A DNA stretch of 35,758 nucleotides, from assembly GCA_934339005.1 (NCBI GenBank), contig CAKRHR010000027.1:1-35758 (forward strand). The letters run 5' to 3'. Both the position numbers and the translations under genes were made by a program. The first letter of the stretch is position 1. Every line of letters begins with the position of its first letter. A model generated the notes under the pieces. That model made no database searches. It worked only from the letters and a program-made list of their open reading frames with translations, and had not been told where the DNA came from. This stretch comes from an uncultured Catenibacillus sp. GTDB lineage: Bacteria; Bacillota; Clostridia; Lachnospirales; Lachnospiraceae. This document shows positions 23,380 to 32,177 of this stretch, one piece after another.

Positions 23380-24897
23380 TTATTCTTCCGGATATTTTTC
23401 TCTCAGTTGTCTGGCTTTATCAGCTCTGTCTGTACCTTCCAAGCGTTTTAAATAGCCTTCAAGATAACCTTTGGCATGGAAAGGACCTCCTTCTGCCATT
23501 ACTGTCCACAAAGGATCCTCTCTGAATGCACTCTTAGCTTTTTTCTTCATCTGCTCAGTATGCCACTGTTCCATATAATAAGCAGCCTGATAACATTTTT
23601 CCTTCTCTGCTGTAGCAAGGTTATTCTGTTCGTGAGGGTCTGCTTTAATGTTATATAATTGATCATCATCAAACAGACAATATCCATCATGATATGTTCT
23701 GATGTATAAATAATCTTCAAATCGTACACTTCGCTGACATACGTGAGCACACTGACTCAGCACCAGATAATCACGTCCTTCATTTGTCTGATTTTTCAGT
23801 GAAGCAGCAAAGCTTTCTCCATCATATATTGATTTCTCTTCTTTAGCATTTTTCTGATACGGCAGTTTTCCGTCTGATGAAATCGATAAATCATCCATCA
23901 TTTCTATCAATGTAGGCAGGAAATCAACATTATAATGCAAACCATCTAAAGCAACATCTCCCTGAAGACCAGGCCATTTAAGAATAAACGGAATATGTGT
24001 GACACATTCATCAGCACACCCATGTTCATCATATCGTCCAAGTTCACCCATGTCTTCACCATGATCGGATGACACAAGAATGATCATATCGTCATAAATA
24101 CCCTGTTCCTTTAATTTAGCTACAATTTTTCCAACATGATAATCTGCATATGCAATACCACAGTCATAACCATCTAAATTAAAACGTACATCATCCAAAT
24201 TATCAAAATGACTTAATTGTCTCGGGAAACCAACAAATTCATTGTCAGAATATCCATTCACTTCACTCGCACAATGGCATCCTACCATCTGTCGATGTTT
24301 TGCAAATACATCTTCTGTGATCCAATCTAATGAGGATGAGTTTTGTCCCTCAAAAGGATTTCCAAAGCTTTCAGGTGCACGATACATCGTATGAGGATCC
24401 CAATAATGTACATGCAAAAACCAATCTTCTCTGTCTTTATTACGCTCCAACCAGTCAAGTACTGTTGGTGTTACTTCATCTGCAACTTCATGTCCACGGT
24501 TTCCAACATTATACATTTCTTTAAACCCAGCCTGAAACCACCATGCACCATGTCGTTCTGCAAATGATGAAATACTCACCGGATACAAACCGTATCTTCT
24601 CATAATTGCCGGAAGATTCTGATCTGCATTTCTGTCTACGAAATCACGATTAGGACCTTCTAACGCCATGTCTGCTGCCGTTCCTCCATGACCGACAACA
24701 CCTGTATTTATACCAAATCTACCCGTAAACAAAGCTGCTCTGGACGGCAGGCAAGGTGCATCTGAACAATAATAATCATTTAACCGCACACTGTCCTTTG
24801 CAATTGCATCGATATTAGGTGATGTATTTCTTTCATATCCGTAACACCCTAAATGGTCATAACGCAACGTGTCAATATCGATAAACAAAAATCTCAT
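23380..24897 (-). CDS. Type I sulfatase
   Basis: 505 residues. The alkaline-phosphatase-like metal centre is built from D7/D9 (FIDIDTLR), the catalytic motif C49-L-P-S-R53 with the cysteine to be converted to formylglycine, and SSDHGEDMGELGRYDEHG near residue 275. The TGR after the motif (58-60) is also conserved. It hydrolyses sulfate esters, for example of glycans or small sulfated aromatics. No signal peptide, so cytosolic, unlike many glycan sulfatases; this fits imported small substrates. Activation needs an anaerobic sulfatase-maturating enzyme, not present in the window. ATG 24897 has GGAGGGGA upstream. It has its own promoter (24936-24964). Confidence 0.88.
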   Translation of the reverse strand: MRFLFIDIDTLRYDHLGCYGYERNTSPNIDAIAKDSVRLNDYYCSDAPCLPSRAALFTGRFGINTGVVGHGGTAADMALEGPNRDFVDRNADQNLPAIMRRYGLYPVSISSFAERHGAWWFQAGFKEMYNVGNRGHEVADEVTPTVLDWLERNKDREDWFLHVHYWDPHTMYRAPESFGNPFEGQNSSSLDWITEDVFAKHRQMVGCHCASEVNGYSDNEFVGFPRQLSHFDNLDDVRFNLDGYDCGIAYADYHVGKIVAKLKEQGIYDDMIILVSSDHGEDMGELGRYDEHGCADECVTHIPFILKWPGLQGDVALDGLHYNVDFLPTLIEMMDDLSISSDGKLPYQKNAKEEKSIYDGESFAASLKNQTNEGRDYLVLSQCAHVCQRSVRFEDYLYIRTYHDGYCLFDDDQLYNIKADPHEQNNLATAEKEKCYQAAYYMEQWHTEQMKKKAKSAFREDPLWTVMAEGGPFHAKGYLEGYLKRLEGTDRADKARQLREKYPEE

Positions 24898-24935
24898 ATC
24901 TTATTTCCCCTCCCATATTTATACTGACAATTTTA

Positions 24936-24964
24936 AGTATAGTACCCGTCAAATTGTTTGTCAA
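24936..24964 (-). promoter_or_regulatory. Sigma-70 promoter of the sulfatase gene
   Basis: On the minus strand TTGACA (24964-24959) and TATACT (24941-24936) with 17 nt between them. Start about 24929, giving a leader of about 30 nt. It lies between the S15 hydrolase stop and the sulfatase, so the sulfatase can be expressed independently. Confidence 0.7.
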
Positions 24965-25005
24965 TACAGGGGGCAATGTATCGAATGGGAAGGGGCTACA
25001 ACATC

Positions 25006-26784
25006 TTACAATTTTTTCAATATCGGCAATATAACTTCTGATGCATTCTCATTCCCGCATAAAATTGTCTGGTGGGCTTTCTTCGTTTTTTCCTGCAATG
25101 CCCATTTACCTTTGAAATTTGAATGTATGCTGTACTGTGGAAAGTCTGATGAAGATATATCCAATCGCAATCTGCATCCCGCTTTTATATGATAAAAGAT
25201 TTCCCACATATCAATTTCAACCTGCACCGGTGTGTTTGGTATATAATTGTCATCTTTTACATCGGCAGCAATTGTTGTGATTGATGAACGGATATTATAA
25301 GCAGTGCCATCTGGACGAACTTCGATAAGTTTTGCCGTAAACGCAGTATCTTCACAATCTGATTTTACCCAGAGTTTTACTTTAACTTTGCCAAAAATAC
25401 TAATATCCTTTTCCAATGGCTCTGATACAAAACTTAACACATCATCCCTGTAATCCGGGTCAGGCTGTTTCAGGCTGCCAACCTCATTACGCGTGTGCAG
25501 TAATGATTCTGCACCATGTGTCATGACTGGATTTTCCGGGTCATAGATATATGAAATTGATGCAGAATTTTGAGGTTTTACAGATAACAATGTCTTTATA
25601 CTTTCTGTCACATTACTATTTTCTTGATTATTCTCAGCAACATTTTCTTTTGCTGCATGATTATCACTATTCTGTGTTTTAACATTCAGGAAATAACTCT
25701 GCTTTCCAATATCTGCTGCATCGATATCATCAAACTCATGCCAGCTGTCCGTGTTGATTTCATAAAATGTTGCCTTTTTCTCAGGCAGTTTACCTTCAAC
25801 CAGAGTCAGTTTGAACCATTTAAACATCTTCTTAATTTCATCTTTGATGTCATTATCTGTCTTTCTGTCCTCAAGGCACTTAAACCCGATATGGTCAAGG
25901 CCTGTAACCTCCAACCAGCTATGTGCTTTAGCTTCAGGGTTCAGACGTTTCCATGTCAGCATACTACTGCCGTGATGATGGTCATACCAGCCGCTGATAA
26001 CATATAATGGAATATGGACTTTTGCCGGAATTTCGCGAAGTTCTTTCCACCAGCCACCCTGCCAGTAATCATCCATAATATTCTGATTCAAAATATAATC
26101 TCTGTACCAGTCAATGCGACCACCCCACATAGCTTCATCAACGTTGGCCTGTGGATGATATTTGCAGGATTCCAGATAATCCGCTTTAATCGGATAACCC
26201 GCATTTTCCATCGTCCAGGACGTTAGGACATCGTGTCTGAAGGAACCTTTTTGATAAGCGGAAGCAAAACGGTCTGTACCGTATACCCCAAGAAACATAG
26301 ATGCGACTTTGCCTTCCACAGCATCTGCCATCGCCCAGCCGATAAGTGCACCATAAGATCGTCCCCACACGCCAATGCGTCCTGCCCATGGCTGGCAGCA
26401 AATCCAGTCAATTGTATCAATGCCATCATTACGTTCATAAATATTTGGCTTCCATTCACCCTCTGAACCATGCTGACCACGACAATACTGATAAATGAAT
26501 ACATAGCCGCGCTTTGCAATCATTTCACCATGTACCTTCATGGATTTATCCCAAAACGGATAACATGTACGCTGCAAAATCACCGGCCATTTTTCCGGCA
26601 CATCATTTTGTATGCTGGCATCTGTTTTTGGCATGTAAACAAATGTTTCCAGTGAAATGCCGTCACGCATTGGCACCATATATGTTGTTTCGGTAAAATC
26701 TGTATATATTTCCGGCGTGCCACAATTTTCATATTCATGAATCAAATCATTGACAACCATCTTTAAAATGTCATCTTCTGCCAT
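25006..26784 (-). CDS. CocE/NonD-type alpha/beta hydrolase (X-Pro dipeptidyl-peptidase S15 family)
   Basis: 592 residues from ATG 26784 (GAAGGGGGAAG upstream; an in-frame ATG at 26802 overlaps that site). The alpha/beta-hydrolase nucleophile elbow G-R-S142-Y-G-A and the S15 pattern IGVWGRSYGALIGW are clear, with the family start MVPMRDGISLETFVYMPK and the catalytic-His region VTGLDHIG. The last about 220 residues form the C-terminal jelly-roll typical of CocE/NonD (DDVLSFVSEPLEKDISIFGKVKVKLW). Members cleave esters or amides (cocaine, glutaryl-7-ACA, X-Pro peptides); the substrate is unknown. No signal peptide. It lies 72 nt downstream of the AtuA C-domain gene, probably in one operon. Confidence 0.85.
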   Translation of the reverse strand: MAEDDILKMVVNDLIHEYENCGTPEIYTDFTETTYMVPMRDGISLETFVYMPKTDASIQNDVPEKWPVILQRTCYPFWDKSMKVHGEMIAKRGYVFIYQYCRGQHGSEGEWKPNIYERNDGIDTIDWICCQPWAGRIGVWGRSYGALIGWAMADAVEGKVASMFLGVYGTDRFASAYQKGSFRHDVLTSWTMENAGYPIKADYLESCKYHPQANVDEAMWGGRIDWYRDYILNQNIMDDYWQGGWWKELREIPAKVHIPLYVISGWYDHHHGSSMLTWKRLNPEAKAHSWLEVTGLDHIGFKCLEDRKTDNDIKDEIKKMFKWFKLTLVEGKLPEKKATFYEINTDSWHEFDDIDAADIGKQSYFLNVKTQNSDNHAAKENVAENNQENSNVTESIKTLLSVKPQNSASISYIYDPENPVMTHGAESLLHTRNEVGSLKQPDPDYRDDVLSFVSEPLEKDISIFGKVKVKLWVKSDCEDTAFTAKLIEVRPDGTAYNIRSSITTIAADVKDDNYIPNTPVQVEIDMWEIFYHIKAGCRLRLDISSSDFPQYSIHSNFKGKWALQEKTKKAHQTILCGNENASEVILPILKKL

Positions 26785-26856
26785 CGAGACTTCCCCCTTC
26801 ATTTAATCAAACCCAGCAATTTTTAATTGATTTATTCTAAAAATAACCCTGCCGGA

Positions 26857-27159
26857 TTAATCCAACTCCATCTCAAGCAGCGCCATACCAAGTGTTTTAC
26901 CATGCATATCCACTGCCAGTGAACGAGTTACACCACCGCCAAGTGCATCTTCCATTACAAAATTTAATGCATGAATATTCGGCAATTCATATCGGCTGAT
27001 TTTACCGTGTACAATTTCATTAAAATATTCACCGACAGCTTCTTCTGTCACTTTGCTTTTAATATATTCGAAATCTTCAGGATGATAAGCAATCACGGAG
27101 ATGACTGAAATGTTTCCCTTATCACCTGTTCTTGAATGTGCGATTTCTCTTAACTTCAT
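26857..27159 (-). CDS. AtuA-related C-terminal-domain protein
   Basis: 100 residues from ATG 27159 (GGAGG 7 nt upstream). MKLREIAHSRTGDKGNISVISVIAYHPEDF and IHALNFVMEDALGGGVTRSLAVDMHGKTLGMALLEMEL are the recognised features of the small domain that in Pseudomonas AtuA is fused to the C-terminus of the large DUF1446 part. Here it is a separate gene 111 nt after the large part, a split arrangement common in Clostridia. The function is probably as subunit of the AtuA enzyme; chemistry unknown. Confidence 0.8.
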   Translation of the reverse strand: MKLREIAHSRTGDKGNISVISVIAYHPEDFEYIKSKVTEEAVGEYFNEIVHGKISRYELPNIHALNFVMEDALGGGVTRSLAVDMHGKTLGMALLEMELD

Positions 27160-27270
27160 TGATGATTCCTCCAAACTGTCACCTGCACTCACCATACAGA
27201 TGTAAACGCTGTTTTATTTATTTATTTAATTCCATTACAACTTTCAATTCTGATTTAACACCAAATTGTG

Positions 27271-28617
27271 TTACATATATGTCACACGCACATGAATGTC
27301 TTCTCTCGGAATCAATATGGACGCCACAGATATAATCTCTCTTACAGACTTTACTGCACCACCACCGCCTGCAGGACCGTTTGTATACAAAGCTTCCACT
27401 TCATTTGCCACAAGTTCTGCATTTGCTCTGTCCTTAGTTCTGGCTGCCACACGGAGTCGAACCTCCACAGGCACTGCACCCGAAATATGTTCACTTACAT
27501 TTTTACAGTATAATGAATTCACGCCCATTTCATCGATACGGATTTCTTCAAACTCGCAACCTGTCATCTCAAGACGTTTTTTTACAATCTCGCCGGCAAG
27601 TCTGGCTCTTTCAAGTGCTGTTGAACCACCGTAGCTAATCTGTCCTTCACCGATAAAACAGTCTTTGTAACCAACAGAAGTCTTGTAAACACCATTATGT
27701 TTCTTTCCTGTAACTCCATCAATTTTAACTCTGTCTTTACCAATCTGCTGCACTGTCACCTGGCTGAAATCAGCGATACAGTCCGGTGTATAATAATTTT
27801 GGGGATCCTGAATTTCATATAAAATCTGTTCCTTGCAGGTCTGTTCACTAACAAGGCCGCCTGTACCATCAAGCTTAGTTACAACCAGTGAACCGTCTTC
27901 AGAAAATTCCACGATTGGGAAACCAAGATTCCATAAATCTTCAACATCTTTGACACCCGGATCGCAGAAGTAACCACCTGTGACCTGTCCGGCACATTCA
28001 AGCAGATGTCCGGCGATTGTTGCTTTGCCAAGCATTTTATAATTATCCATAGACCAGCCATATTCATAAACCAGTGGACCAAGTGTTAATGAAGGGTCTG
28101 CCACACGACCTGTGATAACAATATCTGCACCGCCCTTTAACGCTTCAACAATCCCTGCACATCCGATATACGCATTTGCTGAAACGATGTCACCATCCAG
28201 ATGCTTCAGGCTGTCATTTGTTTCAAATGTTTTGTAGTCCATATAGTTGTCCAGACATTCCAGAACATCATCACCTGTGACCGCTGCAAATTTCAAATCA
28301 TTTAAGCCTCTGGCATCTGCCATCGCACGCGCACATTTCACTGCCGCTTCAGGATTTGCTGCACCCATGTTTGTGATAACCTTTACACGGCTGCCATCTT
28401 TAATCGCATCCAGAATATGCGCCATACGGTATTCAAATAAATCATTATATCCTTTATCCGGATTTTTTAATTTTCGAAGCTGCGCCAGTGCGATGGTACG
28501 TTCAGCCAGACATTCAAAAATAATATAATCCAGATTACCTCGTTTCATCAGGTCAATCGCAGGCTCAATACGGTCACCTGCATAACCTGCGCCACTGCCG
28601 ATTCTAACTGTTTTCAT
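27271..28617 (-). CDS. Acyclic terpene utilisation AtuA-family protein (DUF1446)
   Basis: 448 residues. Family motifs: MKTVRIGSGAGYAGDRIEPA at the start, IIFECLAERTIALAQL, GADIVITGRVADPSLTLGPLVYEYGW, CAGQVTGGYFCDPG and EQTCKEQILYEIQDP. It corresponds to the N-terminal DUF1446 portion of AtuA, required for citronellol/geraniol growth in Pseudomonas, but the biochemical activity has not been fixed and Clostridia with this gene are not known terpene users. ATG 28617. The promoter (28681-28709) is consensus and has two dyads upstream. The unit continues with the AtuA C-domain and the S15 hydrolase, and the PAS-HTH and HD genes lie just upstream. Confidence 0.85.
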   Translation of the reverse strand: MKTVRIGSGAGYAGDRIEPAIDLMKRGNLDYIIFECLAERTIALAQLRKLKNPDKGYNDLFEYRMAHILDAIKDGSRVKVITNMGAANPEAAVKCARAMADARGLNDLKFAAVTGDDVLECLDNYMDYKTFETNDSLKHLDGDIVSANAYIGCAGIVEALKGGADIVITGRVADPSLTLGPLVYEYGWSMDNYKMLGKATIAGHLLECAGQVTGGYFCDPGVKDVEDLWNLGFPIVEFSEDGSLVVTKLDGTGGLVSEQTCKEQILYEIQDPQNYYTPDCIADFSQVTVQQIGKDRVKIDGVTGKKHNGVYKTSVGYKDCFIGEGQISYGGSTALERARLAGEIVKKRLEMTGCEFEEIRIDEMGVNSLYCKNVSEHISGAVPVEVRLRVAARTKDRANAELVANEVEALYTNGPAGGGGAVKSVREIISVASILIPREDIHVRVTYM

Positions 28618-28680
28618 CGTTTAAGACTCCTTGTCATTGTTCTATCTCTTTATTTTTCTCTTATTCCTTAATCTGGCTTG

Positions 28681-28709
28681 ATTATATTCGCTCACTGTCC
28701 AATAGTCAA
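28681..28709 (-). promoter_or_regulatory. Sigma-70 promoter of the atuA unit
   Basis: On the minus strand TTGACT (28709-28704) and TATAAT (28686-28681) with 17 nt between them; the predicted start is near 28674, 57 nt before the ATG. Confidence 0.7.
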
Positions 28710-28725
28710 TTCTGTTGCAAATTCT

Positions 28726-28741
28726 TTCTAAAATATTAGAA
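28726..28741. promoter_or_regulatory. Proximal dyad TTCTA-N6-TAGAA upstream of atuA
   Basis: TTCTAAAATATTAGAA, centred about 60 bp upstream of the predicted start, the classical class I activator distance. An identical copy lies 52 bp further upstream. Confidence 0.55.
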
Positions 28742-28777
28742 TTTATATACATTTTAGCCATCAAATACACTTCTTTA

Positions 28778-28793
28778 TTCTAAAATATTAGAA
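28778..28793. promoter_or_regulatory. Distal dyad, identical to the proximal one
   Basis: TTCTAAAATATTAGAA again, 52 bp (five helical turns) from the proximal copy, so both face the same side of the DNA. Flanked by AT on both sides, which extends the palindrome. Confidence 0.55.
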
Positions 28794-28824
28794 TTTTAAA
28801 TTATTCTGACACGTCTTTAAAAGC

Positions 28825-28862
28825 AAAAAACGGAATAATTCTAAAATTCCAGAATTATTCCG
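28825..28862 (-). terminator. Terminator of the PAS-HTH gene
   Basis: CGGAATAATTCT and AGAATTATTCCG form a 12-bp perfect stem over an 8-nt loop; on the minus strand the right arm runs into T6. It insulates the atuA promoter from the upstream genes. Confidence 0.85.
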
Positions 28863-28963
28863 TCATATATACATCTGATTATTTAATAAAATTTAATCTG
28901 TTCTTGTTACTGATATTCTCAACCTCTCATACTCCCACAAAACACCGTATGAACCATACTTTT

Positions 28964-29446
28964 TTACTCCGCCAGCTTATTATACAATGTTGCCAGAGAA
29001 ATGCCTAATTCCTTGGCAATTTTCTTCTTGGCATCCACATCGCTGCCATAAACGAGCATCATATTTTCAATAACACTGCGTTCATACATCCGCACACGTT
29101 CTGCCAGTGTACCACCCTGTTCTTCAATCTGCTTTTTTGACAGGCCAACAGAAGTCACAATTGAAATACTGCCAATGATGTTATCTTCCTCCATAATCGG
29201 ATAGATGCTGGCAAAATACTCCTGACCGTGTTCTTTTCTGAAAATGCCCTCAATCGGCACACCAGTCTCGATGACCTCTGGTGCTCTTGCACCGCTTCGA
29301 AATTCAACAAGCGGACGGCCTTGCGCCACCTTCAGACTGACACCGATGTAATCTTCATATGCTTTATTAAAATAATAAATACGACTGCTTTTATCACATA
29401 TTAAAATGCCTTGTTTTATGGCTCGCAATGCCGAAACTGTTTTCAT
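28964..29446 (-). CDS. PAS-domain regulator with Fis-type HTH, no AAA+ domain
   Basis: 160 residues: a PAS domain (about 1-98; GILICDKSSRIYYFNKAYEDYIG, then FASIYPIMEEDNIIGSISIV), a linker helix (105-130) and a C-terminal helix-turn-helix (DAKKKIAKELGISLATLYNKLAE, 138-160) of the Fis type found at the end of sigma-54 activators such as PrpR or NtrC. The AAA+ ATPase that lies between these parts in such activators is absent, so it cannot activate sigma-54 promoters and should work as a PAS-gated DNA-binding protein on sigma-70 promoters. ATG overlaps the HD gene's stop by 4 nt (ATGA). It is next to atuA, whose promoter has two matching-distance dyads. Confidence 0.8.
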   Translation of the reverse strand: MKTVSALRAIKQGILICDKSSRIYYFNKAYEDYIGVSLKVAQGRPLVEFRSGARAPEVIETGVPIEGIFRKEHGQEYFASIYPIMEEDNIIGSISIVTSVGLSKKQIEEQGGTLAERVRMYERSVIENMMLVYGSDVDAKKKIAKELGISLATLYNKLAE

Positions 29447-30033
29447 TCAGCTTTTTCCTTCTCCATTTCTTCATTAATCACATCTTCACTGGCTTTCATC
29501 GCTTCCAGTGTCATCGTCAGTAATTTTTCCAGTTCCCAGCCAAGCAGCTTAGCGCCACGCTCAATGACTTCTCTGGAGCAGCCTGCCGCAAAGCCTTTAC
29601 TCTTATATTTTTTCTTAAGGGATTTCAACTCCATGTCTTTCGTGCTTTTTGAAGGACGCATCAGTGCCGCCGCCCAGATAAGCCCTGTCAGTTCATCTGC
29701 TGCAAAGAGCACTTTTTCCATCTCCTGCTCTGGTGCCACGTCCACAGTAATACCATAACCATGGGATACAACCGCATGGATAATATCCTCGCTCACACCG
29801 CCTTCGCACAGTAATTCAGGTGCTTTGATGCAGTGTTCTTCCGGATAAAGTTCAAAATCAATATCATGCAGCAATCCGACAATACCCCAATACTCAGCTT
29901 CATCACTATAACCCAGTTCTTTGGCATACCACTGCATCACAGCTTCAACAGTCAGCGCATGCTGAATATGAAAAGGATCCTTATTGTATTTTTTTAATAA
30001 TTCAAATGCCTCAGTTCTTGTAATCTCACTCAT
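29443..30033 (-). CDS. HD-domain hydrolase
   Basis: 196 residues. The HD metal-ligand set is HALTVE (H25), LLHDIDFELY (H56-D57), H67 and H91-G (VSHGYGIT), typical of small HD phosphohydrolases, with a helical C-terminal tail. Substrate unknown; the family includes nucleotidases and phosphodiesterases. ATG 30033 has AAAGGATG upstream, promoter at 30073-30100. It is translationally coupled to the PAS-HTH gene, so they probably share one function, such as supply or removal of the PAS ligand; this is inference. Confidence 0.8.
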   Translation of the reverse strand: MSEITRTEAFELLKKYNKDPFHIQHALTVEAVMQWYAKELGYSDEAEYWGIVGLLHDIDFELYPEEHCIKAPELLCEGGVSEDIIHAVVSHGYGITVDVAPEQEMEKVLFAADELTGLIWAAALMRPSKSTKDMELKSLKKKYKSKGFAAGCSREVIERGAKLLGWELEKLLTMTLEAMKASEDVINEEMEKEKAE

Positions 30034-30072
30034 GATGTCATCCTTCTTTCAGTTAGTTTTTGACTTGTCTTC

Positions 30073-30100
30073 ATTGTACACGTTTCATTTAAAAAATCAA
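30073..30100 (-). promoter_or_regulatory. Possible promoter of the HD-PAS pair
   Basis: On the minus strand TTGATT (30100-30095) and TACAAT (30078-30073), spaced 16 nt. Moderate match. Confidence 0.45.
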
Positions 30101-30108
30101 TATAATAT

Positions 30109-30158
30109 AAAAACAGGCTTCAAAAATCCAAATTTATTTTCAGATTTTTTAAGCCTGT
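30109..30158 (-). terminator. Terminator of the NlpC/P60 gene
   Basis: ACAGGCTT and AAGCCTGT, with an inner AAAAATC/GATTTTT, form a long stem; on the minus strand the right side ends in TTTTTATATT. It lies 30 nt after the stop. Confidence 0.8.
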
Positions 30159-30187
30159 CTAATTATACGTTATAAATATTTTTCAAA

Positions 30188-32113
30188 TTACTCATTCAAC
30201 ACACGGTTAATCTGCATTGGTGTCTTATAATCTGCAGGGGAAATGATGATGCCTACAGATGGTGAACTTGCATGAATAACTTTGTTGTCACCTATGTAAA
30301 TCGCAACATGTGTCGCATAACCATTAGAACCATAGAAGAATAAATCTCCCGGCTGTGCTTCACTTCTTGAAATACTGATACCATTTGCTCTCTGGCTGTC
30401 TGCCACACGGTTTAATGTGATACCGAATTTCAAATATACCTGCTGTGTAAATCCTGAACAGTCAACACCTGTTTCAAGGTTATTACCGCCCCAGACATAT
30501 GGATAACCAAGGTACTGCATTGCAAATGCCACAAGTTCATCACGTGTTGTTGAACTTGATGATGGATTTGGATTTGTCGTTGTCAGATATTCTGACTTCA
30601 TGTAACCTTCTGAGTTGCCGTATTTGACTTTACTCCAGCCATTGTTGCCTATGGCAATACGTTTAACTGCTGAACCTTTTGAAAGGATTGTCAGATACTG
30701 ATAATTAGTACCAGGACCTGATCGTACATAAACACCTTCTGTGGCCCATACAGTTTCATTAACTGTTGTATATCCGTCATCTGTTGTATTTGTATTATCC
30801 TTGTTATCATCATCTGTCGTATCTGAGCTGCCACCGATAGATACATAAGAAGTACTTACATATGCTGTGACTTCCTGTCCATTGACAGTCACTTTCACTT
30901 TGTAGAAATTGCCTTCTGTACCAAGCACTGTCACTTTTGTACCTTTTGTGACTGTACCAAGCACTGCACCGTTCATGGATGCTGACTGACGTACATTTAA
31001 TGGTCCGCTTGTCACTGTGCCGCTCTTTTCTTCAGTGGTTGCATTATTGTTATTATTGGAATTACCTGCATTACTGTTACTGTCAACTTTCTGCACATAT
31101 TCATTATAAACATAGCCAGTAACTGTCTTACCATTCACTGTTGCTGTAACCTGATACCAGCTGCCTGATGTACCTGTGATTGTCAGGATATCCCCAGCCT
31201 TCACCGTACCAAGAACTGTACAGCTTGTGTTAGCCTCTTTACGTAAATTCAAAAAATCTGCTGTTACTTTACACTGACCCTGCGCTGACTGAGTATTATT
31301 GTTATTTGCACTATTATTACTGCTATTGCTACTGTTACTATTATTGTTGTCAACTGTCAAATATGTAGCATATAAATAACCTGTAACTGTCTTTCCGTTC
31401 ACAGTCGCTGTAACATTGTACCACTGACCACTGGCACTGTTAATCGTAACTTTTGTTCCTTCAGATAAAACTGTGACAATATTTGAATTTGTACCTGCAC
31501 CTGAACGAAGATTTAAAGCATATTGGCATGTTGCTGTGCCTGATGCCGGTGTTGTATTGTTTTCTGTGCTGCTTGAATTATTCTCTGATGAACCACCATT
31601 CATCGTAACATAATCAGTTTTCACATAACCTGTGACTGTCTGACCATTTACTGTCACGTTCACTTTGTACCATCCATTTTCTGTACCAAGAACATTCACT
31701 GATGTACCAACAGGAACTGTGCCGAGTGTATTATAATTTGTGCCTGCACCTGTTCGGACATTCAAAGGTCCACCGTTTACTTTACCTGTACCTGCAGCTG
31801 TTGTTGAATTTCCTGAATTTGTACCGGATGTACTTACATACTGACTTGAAACATAGGCTGTTGTGCCGTTAAAGGAAATCTTATACCAACCATTTTCAGT
31901 ACCGAGAATCGTGACTTTTGTGTTCTGTCTTACTGTACCTATACATGAACTGCTTGTAGACGGGCCGCTTCGGACATTCAATACGGATGTATTTACTGTA
32001 CCTTCCTGGTCTGCATAAGCAACTGTAGATGCAGTCCCAAACATGCCAGTAACAGCAATAGCCATTGCAATGGCACCTGCTGTGTTGCGCATGAATCTAT
32101 TCCATTTTATCAT
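30188..32113 (-). CDS. Secreted SH3b x6 - NlpC/P60 peptidoglycan endopeptidase
   Basis: 641 residues. Signal peptide about 1-34 (MIKWNRFMRNTAGAIAM..., ending near VAYA). Six bacterial SH3 domains follow (about 36-97, 106-172, 190-250, 277-344, 362-428, 455-516), each beginning with a LNVRSG- or VYVRSG-type strand, separated by Asn/Ser-rich linkers. The C-terminal NlpC/P60 domain (about 525-641) has the catalytic C552 (GVDCSGFT), H602 (THVAIY) and H614. It cleaves peptide cross-bridges, typically gamma-D-Glu-diaminopimelate, while the SH3b domains bind the wall. ATG 32113 has GGTGAG upstream. Strong consensus promoter (32200-32228) with flanking inverted repeat. Confidence 0.92.
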   Translation of the reverse strand: MIKWNRFMRNTAGAIAMAIAVTGMFGTASTVAYADQEGTVNTSVLNVRSGPSTSSSCIGTVRQNTKVTILGTENGWYKISFNGTTAYVSSQYVSTSGTNSGNSTTAAGTGKVNGGPLNVRTGAGTNYNTLGTVPVGTSVNVLGTENGWYKVNVTVNGQTVTGYVKTDYVTMNGGSSENNSSSTENNTTPASGTATCQYALNLRSGAGTNSNIVTVLSEGTKVTINSASGQWYNVTATVNGKTVTGYLYATYLTVDNNNSNSSNSSNNSANNNNTQSAQGQCKVTADFLNLRKEANTSCTVLGTVKAGDILTITGTSGSWYQVTATVNGKTVTGYVYNEYVQKVDSNSNAGNSNNNNNATTEEKSGTVTSGPLNVRQSASMNGAVLGTVTKGTKVTVLGTEGNFYKVKVTVNGQEVTAYVSTSYVSIGGSSDTTDDDNKDNTNTTDDGYTTVNETVWATEGVYVRSGPGTNYQYLTILSKGSAVKRIAIGNNGWSKVKYGNSEGYMKSEYLTTTNPNPSSSSTTRDELVAFAMQYLGYPYVWGGNNLETGVDCSGFTQQVYLKFGITLNRVADSQRANGISISRSEAQPGDLFFYGSNGYATHVAIYIGDNKVIHASSPSVGIIISPADYKTPMQINRVLNE

Positions 32114-32148
32114 TATCTCACCAACTTTTTCCGATTTTATGATATCAG

Positions 32149-32166
32149 GGTCAAAATATTTTGACC
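32149..32166. promoter_or_regulatory. 18-bp perfect palindrome in the NlpC/P60 5' region
   Basis: GGTCAAAATATTTTGACC lies 35 nt before the start codon and about 30-45 nt past the predicted transcription start. As RNA it is a simple hairpin with a short loop; as DNA a possible operator. Confidence 0.45.
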
Positions 32167-32177
32167 TTGCATCAATT

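Noticed and set aside
28948..28961. 14-base match TATGAACCATACTT shared with 34922-34935
   Set aside because: For a 36-kb AT-rich window a 14-base match between two places is expected by chance; the surrounding sequences do not align.
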